Of a stretch of DNA of 64,000 nucleotides, positions 47,936-59,300 are shown one piece after another. Location of the stretch: contig OZ038422.1 of NCBI GenBank assembly GCA_964036155.1, positions 77,523,201 to 77,587,200 of the forward strand. Reading direction: 5' to 3'. A program made the position numbers and the translations under genes. Source of the DNA: Diploscapter coronatus (Eukaryota; Nematoda; Chromadorea; Rhabditida; Rhabditidae). The notes under the pieces are model-generated. The model had not been told where the DNA came from. It ran no database searches and saw nothing but the letters and a program-made list of their open reading frames with translations. Position 1 is the stretch's first letter, and each line of letters begins with the position of its first letter.

Positions 47936-50155
47936 TTACTCAATCACTGGTTGAGCATCGAGAATGTTCGGTGTTGCGAAAAATACAACGGCGGAGAATG
48001 AGAAAATAAGAAACGTGAAGAGGAACAGGGAAAATCGATCGACGACCATCGCACAGAATCTCCAATCGCTCTGCTGGTCTTCTTCCTCCTCTTCTTCGTC
48101 GCGAAGAGTCTGAATCGTCTCTATTTTCAGGATTTGTTGTGGTTTGAAAGATTTCAAGTTGGAAAATATGAGCATCATTTTCAATCATCGTTAAACAACC
48201 TCGATGACGATGAAGAAATCTTACTTTGAAAGCTTTGAGTATCTCGAGAATTTCAGCCAGCATTTCTTCCATCAAGGTGAGCTTGTTATCGCTTTGTAGC
48301 TTCTCAATCTCTTGAATTCGAACTTTTTTCTCAAGCGGCTTTTTATCCGACAGAATCACCGTCTCATCGGTTTCATGGAAACTTGTAACGCTCTAAAACG
48401 TGCGTGGCATCATTTGGAGCTTCATATTCTCTATCATTACATGTCGATTCGAGCTCTTGGATTGTGAACTCCCTGACGAATTAAAAGAGTTACAATTGGG
48501 CGATGAAAACTTATAGCCGGGTCTTCTCATCAGCAATAGCCAAGGCAACCAATCGAGGAATACAGTGCGGGTCTGAAAGTCAAGTCTCATTCCTCGAGAT
48601 GAGGTAACTTGATAGTACAATTCTGATATTTTGCATGAAATCTAATAACCAATACCCAAGCTCCCATAACGTGAGTCTTCGCACTGCGGAAGTGAATATT
48701 TACGACGACCAATGTGAAAATGATTGAAGTTCCGAGGATTACCAAGTTTATCGACAGAAACGCGGCTGAATCGGTGATTATAAAATTATTTCTATCTGAC
48801 GATAGAAAAGTACCGATGACTGGAATCGATTCCGAAGTTGGAGGCGTTACGTCTGAAACCATACCGAGGAACACTGTCACCGACAGGAGATTAGTAATTT
48901 CTGAAACTCAACGAAATTTCTTAAAATTATCGGTAAAACGAACGAAGCGTAATCTTTTCTCCGCACTCTGGTGGCATCGTGAATCCGACGATGTTCGATA
49001 GAGAAATCAGCACCGAAGGAACGATCCAATTCAGACCGTAGTAAAGGGTTTTCCGCTAGATTTATAGCAAAAATAATAATAATAATAATTCACTCGAGCT
49101 AACCTTCAAATGCATGTAGAAATATAGTTCGACATATTGATCACCCTTGAATGGGGTTGCTATTCTTTGCGCAGGTGTTGCTAAAACTCAATCTTTCGGA
49201 AAACGAACAGTTGTGAGAACCTAATAAGTCGAACTCTCCATTTGGAACGTAATAGCTGAGGTCGATTTTGTTCTTCTCTGTCAAGTCAGTGTCTTCGATC
49301 TCGAGATTCAACTTTGATCCAGTGTAGGTCCATGATCCGAACTATCAAGTTATACATTTAGAAGAAGACAACTTCTTCAAAACCTTCATGTAACAAAGCT
49401 GATCGTCATAAGGAAACCACGTCATGGATAGTGAACAAGAAATCCGAATGATGGCTGGCGGAGCAAGGAGCACGGAGCCGTCACTATTCACGACGAAATT
49501 GACAGGGAAAGAGGCGTCGAAGTGCTCATCAGCACTGGAAAATTAACGAGTTTCGCGAAAGTTTATCGGAGTGAGCTAGATATCATGGAAGCGAGACAAT
49601 GAATAATTAGATAACCGATATGAAGATCAATATTTTCTTCACATCTTGGGCTAGAAATGCTGCTCTTCAGGTTTCTGGTGAGAAAATGAAAGATTTGAAA
49701 TATTATTCTGAACCTATTAAACAGCAAAATATCTGGACGCCACAGCGCAGAATTCGGCATTTGCACACTAGTTATATTCCCATACTCTTTTGGATCCCAT
49801 ATCATCTTGTAGTCTAAAAATGCGCAAAAAAAAACTCCACACGAGATTAGAAACCGACCATGCCAAGTATACTGCGTCCAAATGACGAGTGTTAACACCT
49901 GGTTTTTCTCGTCCTAAAATATTTCGCGAAAAATAGCATAACTCGTGAAGAAACACATACAACATCGACTAATTGTTGCAGCAAAATTCGCAGCTTCACA
50001 TTGACTGGCAGCGAATGATTATAGACGGGCCTCTCTGCTGTGTCGTAGTTATTTCTCAAATCATCCAGAAGACGGTATTCATCTCCACTACCGAACGCAG
50101 TACGAAATACAACGAAAGATAAGAATAGTCCAATACCCGCGATTCTGGTAGTCAT
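47936..50155 (-). CDS. Nicotinic acetylcholine receptor subunit, non-alpha type
   Basis: Eleven coding blocks, 5' to 3': 50155-49961, 49913-49859, 49813-49714, 49534-49384, 49341-49221, 49180-49104, 49055-48944, 48900-48656 (contains a 48-nt intron, spliced ..PVI|AAFLSIN..), 48572-48441, 48392-48225, 48118-47936; 496 aa. A Cys-loop pentameric cation channel subunit of neurons or muscle. Signal peptide at the N-terminus, Cys-loop Cys150-Cys164 (ISC..PYDDQLC), MPNSALWRPDILLFN, FGSWTYTG. M1 begins LYYGLNWIVPSVLIS, M2 is EKITLQITNLLSVTVFLG, M3 follows SINLVILGTSIIF, M4 ends the protein after DWRFCAMVVDRF. The C loop (YYVPNGEFDLL..) lacks the adjacent cysteine pair of alpha subunits. The 48-nt intron 48440-48393 removes an in-frame TAG. 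The acceptor of the last exon (48118) is the least certain. Confidence 0.9.
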
Positions 50156-50729
50156 GAAAAATTAGCGAATGAATGAATGAAGAAATGGTCGAAATTGCAT
50201 CGATTTGACTGCATTTCATCGTGCAAATACACTGTTTGTTTTTGTTTGATAATCTGATAATCGATGTTCTTGCTGCTCGTTGTCCATCATTAATTCGACT
50301 TCTGCTTTATTTTCTTATCGGATCTTTCTTTCTTCTTTTGCGGTCAAAATGAGCCACTTTCTTCAAGAATAATATGTGCGCCGACTAGATTATGATCAGA
50401 ATAGATTCGATATTTGATTATGAATTAGCCGTTTTTCAGTCAAATTGATCGTTGAGAAGTCAAATCGTACGGTATCCTTTTTCTATACTATAATAATAGT
50501 TCTGCATCGCTAGGCAAGAAAGCATGCAGTATTGAGAGAGGGAAAGAAACTCCCGAGGGGAGAACGTAACTCATTCCCACGTTACCGCAAGCATGACCCT
50601 TTGGCAGAATGGCTAAAGCGTCTGCTTGTCTTTATCAGACGCTGACAGCAGCTCGATTATCCAGCGTCCACATGTTTATGCCAAAATATAAACTCCCTTA
50701 TTTCGTTAAAAATAGTACAGAGAAAAGAA

Positions 50730-50870
50730 GGCTCATAGAAAAAGACACCGGGACACCGATTAGAAAAAGACACCGGGTTTTCTAAGAAATAGTATGAGAA
50801 AGCAAGAGAAGAAAAGAAAAAAGCCGGTGTCTTTTTCTAATCGGTGTCCCGGTGTCTTTTTCTACGAGCC
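50730..50870. mobile_element. 141-bp MITE with 44-bp inverted repeats and 9-bp target-site duplication
   Basis: Termini are GGCTCATAGAAAAAGACACC on the left and its complement (with one change) on the right. The inverted repeats continue through a doubled GAAAAAGACACCGG motif for about 50 bp each. The element is flanked on both sides by the direct repeat AGAAAAGAA (50721-50729 and 50871-50879). No coding capacity. The 9-bp duplication is the length expected for Mutator-type transposition; superfamily assignment is inference. A related copy is at 62486-62579. Confidence 0.8.
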
Positions 50871-50940
50871 AGAAAAGAAGACAGACAATTCTCCAACCCA
50901 ATTATCAATTTGCTTGAAATGGTGGACAACTCGTAAATTT

Positions 50941-51019
50941 CGTGAGATATCTTTTTCCAAACTATTTCGAAATACTTTCCTTCGCTTCCCTATTCCTAAC
51001 TATAGCGCACGTCCTCACG
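50941..51019. repeat. Small inverted-repeat element, copy B
   Basis: Starts CGTGAGATATCTTT and ends ..CCCTATTCCTAACTA..CCTCACG, the same motif order as copy A in the SRP68 intron at 35065-35136, with diverged interior. Confidence 0.4.
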
Positions 51020-52553
51020 CAATCACGGTATTTACTAATTGCCAAATGGAGAATATGAAAGAGTGATGAAATATTTATTACTTACAAGAAATTGTTATAG
51101 AACTTTGCATGTCCAACATTTCGAAGTCATGTTTCGAAAATCTGCTATTAATTTAATTTCGAAAATGACGCAACAAGCCGTATTTTGGCTGATTTCTATC
51201 ATTCCACTGGATAACTCGCAAATTTCATTCTTTCTTTTCGCCCCCTCAACTTCACACGCTATTTCCATTTCATCATCTGTCTATTCATAGCCATCATCAA
51301 ATTCAAATGTTATCCATAAGGAGACCGAGAAATTGTCGTCGTACACAGAACAATTCGATAACAACCACAAGTTAGGCAGCGAACTACTCCCGCGGCATTT
51401 TATTGTTGAAATTTGCTCTTTTCATATATAAATGTCATTATCCAATTTCTACGTGCAAACTTTATCATCATATGATGTAAACTTAACTAGTTCAACCACA
51501 CCTTTGCTCTGCTTATAACTTCTTCAAAATGAGGTTAGTGCAGAAATATCGAGATAAAAATACGTAGTGACGATTTCTAAGTCGAAGAATTCCTGTCGAA
51601 CGTTTCTAACGAATTGCCGATTTGCATGCGATGAATATTCTTCTTTGGCGGTTTTTGTCCTATAACAACTCTCCTATGCTTGCTCACATTTGCATGCTTC
51701 CTTCGTTTCTTCATCATTTGCGTTGTGTCATTTCGCACCTCAGCCAATCAATTATCGTATAATTGTAGTGCTTCTCCTCGTTCTCCTCAGATGCACTCTA
51801 TTTCACTCAGCTTCTCCTCTAATTGGTGCTTAATTCTGCGATTCCAATGCTTGGAGTCCTTTCGAGGCAACATCGACTTTCTAGTCTTCCCCTATATTTA
51901 TCAGTTTCTAAAGAAATTTATACTCGAAGAAAGGCAATTCAAGTAAAAAGCGGAGTAGGGGGTTGATTTTGAACATTTTCTGAATTCGGAATAATTTTTT
52001 TATTCCTAAAGCCCAGAGTAGATAATTTTGTTTTTTCCTCGATTTTCGCATTTTCGCTTTTATTTCTCTCATCTTTTAGCTTCGTTTTTCATTCCCATCG
52101 TCAAATTATTTCTTTTTCAACACATTGTGTTTTCTCACTTTCCTAGCAATAAGAGGCTCATCTCAGTTTACCTTATTCCCACGATACATCCGCACCTTCT
52201 TCTATCGTTTCCCAAATTATTATTCCTTATCCAATTGTCTTGCCAATTCGGAGAAAAATGAAAGTTTTAAGGATAAAGTCCCGGTTATCATCAATCTTCT
52301 GGGGTCTAATTTGTCACATTTTTGAGGCTAAAATTTGTTTTGTTTTTTTTTTTTTCTGTTTCATGTACAACTCTAAAGGTTCTTTGATTATCGCATTCTG
52401 TCAAATGAAAACATGATAGTTCATATTCTATGCTTACGTATTGAACCATTAGATTGCCACATGTTTCGCTAGGCCATTTCTGATTGTCTATCTTGTTGCA
52501 TGTTTATGTGCCGTACATAACGAAGTTGTCTTCCTTTGCCTCCCTTTTCTCTA

Positions 52554-55119
52554 ATGTGCATAGCCGTGGTTCTTCTATTCAATTCGTTCTACTCTGCCTA
52601 TTATCATATCATCGATCTATGTCATCACGTGTTCATTTCGTTAGCCATTCTCATTATCATCTTCATTTGCCTCACACCGGTGCTATTTTCGCTGCAAACG
52701 GTGCGTAATCGAATAACCTATAGCGAGAGCATTTTCTCGAAATAGTTATGTTTCTGATTTTTGCTACTTCACTACACAAAGAAATATCACCTCGTTAGGA
52801 GTAGACTTGAGTTGAATATCTTTTTATCTTCACTGAAAGAACGTAGATAAACTCGAAGTGGTGAGATAGTGAAGAATTCGTTGCGCAATCAACTTCAAGA
52901 TCATTTATTAGAATTTTGCAGGACTCCGCCCCATTGTATACGATAATCTTCCTGGTTTGCGGGGTGGTGGTAGGACTCGCCGCGGTCATCTTCTCCATGT
53001 GCATCTATAGACAATGCCTGCAGAAAAAACAGCCGCTCACCACGTGAGCAAAATATTAGTAATAAAATGTGCATCCAAGCACATCTTCAACCCTTTTCTT
53101 CGAGTTTTTCAAATATGAAACGTTATCTTCTTCCGAACTCGACATTTTCAAATTTTAGCACCCCAAAGCCGGAAGACAAGCGCGAACATCTGCGAGATAC
53201 CCGACCTGGAATCTGCAGACCATTAATTCTGGGCCATGGTCCCGAAGCTGTTATTGAACAGGCCGCCGAGGGACTGACCACTTCAAGCTATCCTCCTGTG
53301 ATCGTTGCCACCAGCTGCTTGGATGAAACCGATGAGCATCAACAGATTGTCGAGGATGAGGAAATCGAAGACCCGGAATTCGAGGTCGTCACAGAACCGA
53401 GAAAAAGGAGACAGCTACCCAGCATCGAACATCTCAAAGGAAGCAGTTTGGTATGTCTTCAAGGAGTGCAACTTTTGTCAGCTTTTTTTGATACTAACAA
53501 AAACACTGAAGCTCAGCTTTATAGTGTAGTAAATTTGCGCTCTAACATATTTTGCAAGTATGAACTTCAACAAGATACGCGAGGTTTTCAGGAAGAAGAG
53601 CGAGAAAGCCTCCTGAAAAGTGCCGAAAATGAAGACATTTACCGTCAAAGACGAGAAAACCTCGTAAAGATGCACCGCACTAGTATCACAGAATGGACGA
53701 TGCCCGTAGTGGTCGGCGGAGTCCAGCAGCAACAGAGGCGAATCCCGATTGGAGGAGAAACTTTGCAATACTTGGCTGTTCATCCACTTCCGAGACAGGT
53801 TTGAATGGCTCTTTATCTGTGGTGAATAAATAATAGAATTTGACGGATTAAATGATACCAAAATTATTAATGCTGCATGATAGAACAGAAAATTAGGCTT
53901 AGAAAGCTCATCTTTCAAGTGATACAATCCTTAGGCTCTTTCCTTTGATGAAAGAATAAATCGAAGAGATCAGCGACGAAATTCGGAGTACACCGATTTG
54001 GTAAGAACCGAATTGGTTATGAGTGAACAACATTTAAAAATTCCAGAATGTCTGGAGCAGAATGGGTTATTCGCAAGACCCGAGCATGAGAGATGTTGGG
54101 TAAGGAGGAGGAAGAAGATCATCAATAGAAACAATTGTTCAACATCAATTTTCAGAGGAGACGACGCGTACGATCAGTATCACCAGAGAGCACAAACTCA
54201 GACGAGTTTGCAACTGCAAAATCGGTTATCAAAATCGTAATATTCCAATGAAAACAAATGCTTAGACCGATGCCCCTCTATGGACAACCAATAGCCGTGA
54301 GGCCGCAACATCCAGCAATGCCATTGCCTTCAGGACCCCGCGTCCTATATCCAAATCAGAGAAGGGAATCTCTGACCTGCTTAATGTCGATGGCAGATCC
54401 TAATCAAGGATACGCAACGTTCACCAATCTCAATGTGTAAGCTAAATTTATCTAATTGAAAACCGTGCAAATTGAAAACGACGAGATAATATTCGAAATC
54501 AGCGAAATTTTCTTTATTTGACCAATCGTTTTTTTCCAAACATGAAAACATGCAAAATGAGTATGCCTGTCCACAAATAATTCATGTTCGCACCACAATT
54601 CACTAGCACTGTTCATTCTGCTGACTCTCGTAGTACTCATCTTCTTCCTCTCTATTTTAATTTCTTTCAACCGGTTTTTCTCTCCATTCTCGCATCTTTC
54701 TGCCACCCCTGCTTCTCTCAGTTTCACCTAGTCCCTCGTCGAATTCGAATGTGTTCATTTTCCAATTTGTGTTGGCCGCACGCTCCTCCATATCGGGCAA
54801 TGACTATCGATGCCCATTCTTCTCATCTTCCGTTTTTTCTCCATTTTCTCCCAATTCTCCGCATTACTTCACCAATTCCTCCTCAGTGTTATGTCCATTG
54901 CCTTGCGCGAATGTGAATATCCATTTGTGGACGAAAACATCCATTCGCACTTTTGCTAACCCAAATGCGCAGAAAGATAGCATAATGGTCAATAGGATAG
55001 AAAAATGCTTTTGCTGCATTTTTAAAATTATCAAATTTGATCAAAATTGTCATTTCAGTGCATCTCCGAAAGTTCGACGCATGTCAACATACGATTACGC
55101 ATCAAATCTTCTTCCATGA
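52554..55119 (+). CDS. Single-pass membrane protein with long cytoplasmic tail, unknown family
   Basis: Nine exons: 52554-52700, 52922-53043, 53159-53450, 53592-53798, 53935-54000, 54047-54099, 54156-54224, 54266-54436, 55059-55119; 395 aa, phases consistent. Exon 1 encodes a hydrophobic leader (SLAILIIIFICLTPVLFSLQ) and exon 2 a clear membrane helix, YTIIFLVCGVVVGLAAVIFS, stopped by CIYRQCLQKKQ. If exon 1 is a signal peptide, the ectodomain is only about ten residues. The tail is acidic, then basic (EPRKRRQLP), Gln-rich and Tyr-containing (NSEYTDL, DAYDQYHQ, MSTYDYASNLLP), as in adaptor-binding receptor tails. The last splice uses GTAAGC at 54437; if it were skipped, translation would end two codons later at 54440. 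Exon 1 is the weakest part; a longer ectodomain encoded upstream was not found. Function unknown. Confidence 0.6.
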
Positions 55120-58100
55120 ATAACCATTTTTTATTGATTTATTTATTTATTTTGGTCGAAGTATAACCTGATTTTAGCATCTACAATATTCCTATGTTGA
55201 CAATTCTATTCAGTTTGCAAAAATTTTAGAAGTCATGTTATTCCTGCTGAATTTATCAAATCTACATTCTAGCCTTCATTCAAACCATGTCTAAGTCAAA
55301 TATTATCGCATAGCCATTTCATATTAAAAGCTTTCAAATATTTTTGACAATAAATAGTTCTCCCAATTTTTCCAAGAAAATACCGCTTTTCACAGCTATT
55401 AGATAGTTATCACAAAATTTGTCCACTTTTCATGCGATTTATTTCTGACAATGATTGCAGTTGTTCTTTCCGTTGCCGATTTACACAAACAAATGAGCGA
55501 ATTGGTTCATTCAGTCCAAAATATTTTCTTTTCTTATCAACGCGAAATGCGAAATGAATCAAATGAAAGGTGGCCAAATCGTTTACCTAATCGAGTTTGC
55601 TTTTCCGATTCGTTCCTTTCCGTAAATCTAGCTTTTTCTTCTCCCAGCTTTTCACTCGCCTCCTTTCTCTTTTCAGTTGTTTACTACCACATTCCTTTCC
55701 TTCGCTCTCATTCGTCTTTCACTTTCCATTCTCGTACGTTTGTACGCTTGTGTGCATTTCCTCCCAGTCTGCAGCTATGCTCATTCAGTCGTCAGCGTTG
55801 TCCAGTTGTTGTTCCTTCTTTGGGCCCGCTGATTGCGAGCGATAGCCGTTAGTCTATGGCTTATCTAACTTTTTACGAAAATATTTCCCTCATTCATCAA
55901 AATATGATCATCCATGTTTTTCTTCGATCTATACGATTTGAATCACTTTTCCATCAAATCATTACTTTTCTCGTTTTATCGGATTGCTAGCCTTTCGTGT
56001 GTAAACTCTTGGAAAGTTCACCCAATTTAGAAATTAAAAGAGTTTGATGAGAGAATAGGTGATCTTTACAAGAATCCTAGATTTAGGTTGCGATAAAATT
56101 TCGACATCATTCGATAAAAAAAGTCCTCCGATCTAATTTAGAACATAATTTAGACATTGGCTGTTGTTGGATGTCTCCTCCCGAAGAGAACGATGACCGA
56201 GCACAGATACTATCTCCCCTCTCTAACGGATACGTACACGATTTCGGTTGGTTGTAGAAATTTATTGGACATGCATGAATTGCCCGTTCAAAATCGATAG
56301 ACATTTCAATTCGATTCGATATTTGGTCGAATCAGCTTCTTCAAAAACCACTAAAGCTTCACGTTGAATTGACGATTTTATAGCATTTTCGTTCCAGTCC
56401 CTTGACGATTTTTCATTAAAAAAATTTCATTGAGCTTGGAGAAAAAGTTTAAATTAGATCGTTAGATTTTTTAAACTGAATCACTAAAAGCGTCGCATAT
56501 TTATGTCCGCCTAGTATTTTCTACTGTTCATCACTTCTCTCGTATCACCCTTGAGTAACTCCTCTTTCTGAACCTCAAATGGGTTCAAGTTTGTCATATT
56601 CATTTACCGGTTTGTCATTTCCTCCATCTTTACCTGTTAATTGTCGATTTTGAACTATCCCTCTGTATCCCCTTCCAGCCCGCCCTTCATCGACCTCCAG
56701 TACCACCTGCCTCCCCGCATCTCATTCGAATTGATGCCTTCGATTTCCCGTTTCTTTATTCGCCTGCCTCAATTTTCTCGCGCCAAATTCAATCCATTGT
56801 CCTTTTCCCCCACTTTCCACATTTCTTTCAGTTTCTCCACAACCTGAACACTTCAACAAACAGTTCATTGCAATGCATCCGAGTTTCACACATTCACTCT
56901 GCTGTTTCTGTTTGCGCGGCTACAAATTTCAACAAATCAACGTTCTCTTCACGCCCTTTTATATTTGCAAAAGCTGTTTTTTTCCGAAATAAAAATCTAC
57001 AATTTAAATACCTGCAAGATTTTTTCTTCATTCTGCTAACTTCCTACCTTCCATTCTAAAAACCTACAAGTCTGAAGTTTCAAGATTTTTTTCAAGCTAA
57101 TGGACCATTATCGTTAGAATCGCGATTTCTTATCGACGCTTTCAAAAAACCCATAGGAATTTCTATTTTCATCGTTCATTAGTTCTTTATCTGAACAGTT
57201 TTTGCAAGAAAAATCAACGAAAATATTGGCGGTAGGGATTTTTGGGTCTGCGTGACGCGGTCACCTGTCTATTCTTCGCCAGCCTCTCAGCTGATGATGC
57301 TTTGCTAACCTCTGTTCCCCGTTGCATCGCCGCATCCTGCGGTTCGGGTTTTTTCGTTCGTTCGTTCGTCCTTCCCATTTCCACAACGCATTTCTCGATT
57401 CTTTTTTCGTCCCCAGCAGTCATCTGCCGCGCTTGTTTGTAATTGGCTTAAACGCGAATGATTTCCGACTTCATCCCGCTTAGATGCCATTGTTAGCTGT
57501 TAAGCCCAATGCCCCGATAGACCGTTGTTTCATTCACACGCAGCTTTTGGCGTTTTACTCTTTACCGTTCAATAAAATTAGCATATTTCCAATCAATTAA
57601 TTCATCTTGTATCGATACTCCTAAATCGTGTCACCAGATTGTTAAATCCAAATCGACCATTGTGTTATTCACATGCAGCTAGAGATCATAAAATTTTGCC
57701 ATTCTTTCATTGGGGTTAAAACATTTTGAACCACGTATTTCCTTTTCTACGATATTTCGTAATCTTTTATTCAACGCTCGATTGAGAATTTGCCCACTTC
57801 AACAAGTTCGATAATTGCGCGAAATTTTAAATGAATCATGCATTTGAATTGTCAAAACTTGAACTCAAAATTATGTTCGTTTCATTCTTGACTGCAATTG
57901 TATTAGTTAATTTTTTGTACATATTTCAAAGTGAATAACGTGATCATTTCTTCAAGAAACTTCGTTCAAATCATGATCTCTGAAATAGCCTTATTGAAAA
58001 TTAGCCATAGAATTCTTTATTCAGTTCCTTTCAGTACTTTTTTCATGACTTTCAAGTTTGAAGACACTCTAAGAATACTCTATCAGTCTACACTCCTAAC

Positions 58101-59300
58101 TATTCCAGTAATTAATTGCAGAAATAATTATTTTTGTATGTCAGACACACCCATCCTTTGCATTAAAGTCGGGCCGCAAAACAATGCCGTGCGCAATCAT
58201 TACTTGCGTCCATTTTGTTGTTATGGTAAAAAACCCTGCAGTTGGGTTGGGCAGCAAAAGTGCATGCAATCGAAAGTTATTCACTCGAGTTTCTTATTCT
58301 GTTCGAGCACCAGACACCTCGATATTGCAAAACTTCATTTGCCATTTCATCATGTTACTGTTTCAATCAATTTTGCAACATTGATCTAGTTCTTCCAATA
58401 TCTTCTTGATAAGTCTGTAAAAAAACTGTCTTTAAATTCCAATCATGACTGAAAATCTATTATGCCATCATCCTATGCGAGATTTCTTAGAACTTTCAAC
58501 TATAAATTTGACTTGAAGCCACTAACTTTTCTCGGAACATTTTTCTCGATTGTCTTCTATGCGACCGTTACCTTCATTGTTCGATTTATTCAAAGTAGAA
58601 TCTACAGAACTAAAATATGCAGTTTAACTATGCCAATTAAATGGTTACATTGCAGCATTTGTTGTGGTGATTCGATTAAATGTCTTCTAACCCTCTACTT
58701 TTATTCTTCCTTTTCGTTTTCTTTACTTTCCGTGTATGTTGCTGTTTCATTCCTCGTCTCTTCATAAATCAGCTGATCGTCTGCATGTATTTCTCTATCC
58801 TCTTCTGTTGTTGCGGTTCTCCGTCCATAAACATTTTTCCTTAATCCAATAAATAGCCTATTCTTCGGCGTAATTATATTCGTTTTTATTTGAATCTCAT
58901 AAACTTATCATCTTTTATCAGACAGCTAAAATTCTTCATTCTGAAAATACTTAATTTCATAGATCACCTCTTCAAGCTGGACGTGATAGTGTTTCAAATA
59001 GCTTCGATCTTCGATTTTAACTGTATGGACTTAGTTTGGAGTAGAAATGATATTTCTTGGTAACTTCATATTTCACTGTCCGTCTGTTCACGTCCATTAT
59101 CTCATTCCGCTTTGATCGCCGATTTCCGAACCTCAAATAACTTTGCCCTTTGGATAATTCGTATTGTACTTCGCGTAAATAACAATAATCACTCTGAACT
59201 TTCCCAAATTGTTTGGATTTTCGACAAGAACTATTTCAGTCCATCACCATCGAGTAAATCATCCAATCTAAAAATTTTTAAACTAATCACGGGAATCTTT
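55120..59300. other. 4.2-kb intergenic region
   Basis: Between two plus-strand genes. Rich in C/T stretches on the plus strand (for example 55600-55760 and 56660-56850), without splice-consistent exons. Likely carries the promoter of the BTB gene. Confidence 0.5.

Larger units (their letters stand above)
50156..52553. other. Intergenic region with small repeats
   Basis: Promoter side of both the nicotinic receptor (minus) and the membrane-protein gene (plus). Contains the MITE at 50730-50870 and repeat copy B at 50941-51019. A tRNA-like hairpin near 50597-50675 does not fold into a proper tRNA. No gene found. Confidence 0.5.

Noticed and set aside
49563..49700. Coding run between nicotinic receptor exons 3 and 4
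   Set aside because: Direct splicing from 49714 to 49534 gives the conserved LLFNRSADEHFDASF. The run is intron sequence that happens to be open.
50597..50675. tRNA-like stretch (TGGCAGAATGGCTAAAGCG, then a 7-bp stem GCGTCTG/CAGACGC)
   Set aside because: No acceptor stem pairs, the loop is too long, and the B-box (GCTCGATTATCC) is imperfect. At best it is a tRNA-derived relic.
53478..53927. 149-codon minus-strand open frame opposite the membrane-protein gene
   Set aside because: It is antisense to well-supported exons 4 and 5 and has no motif.
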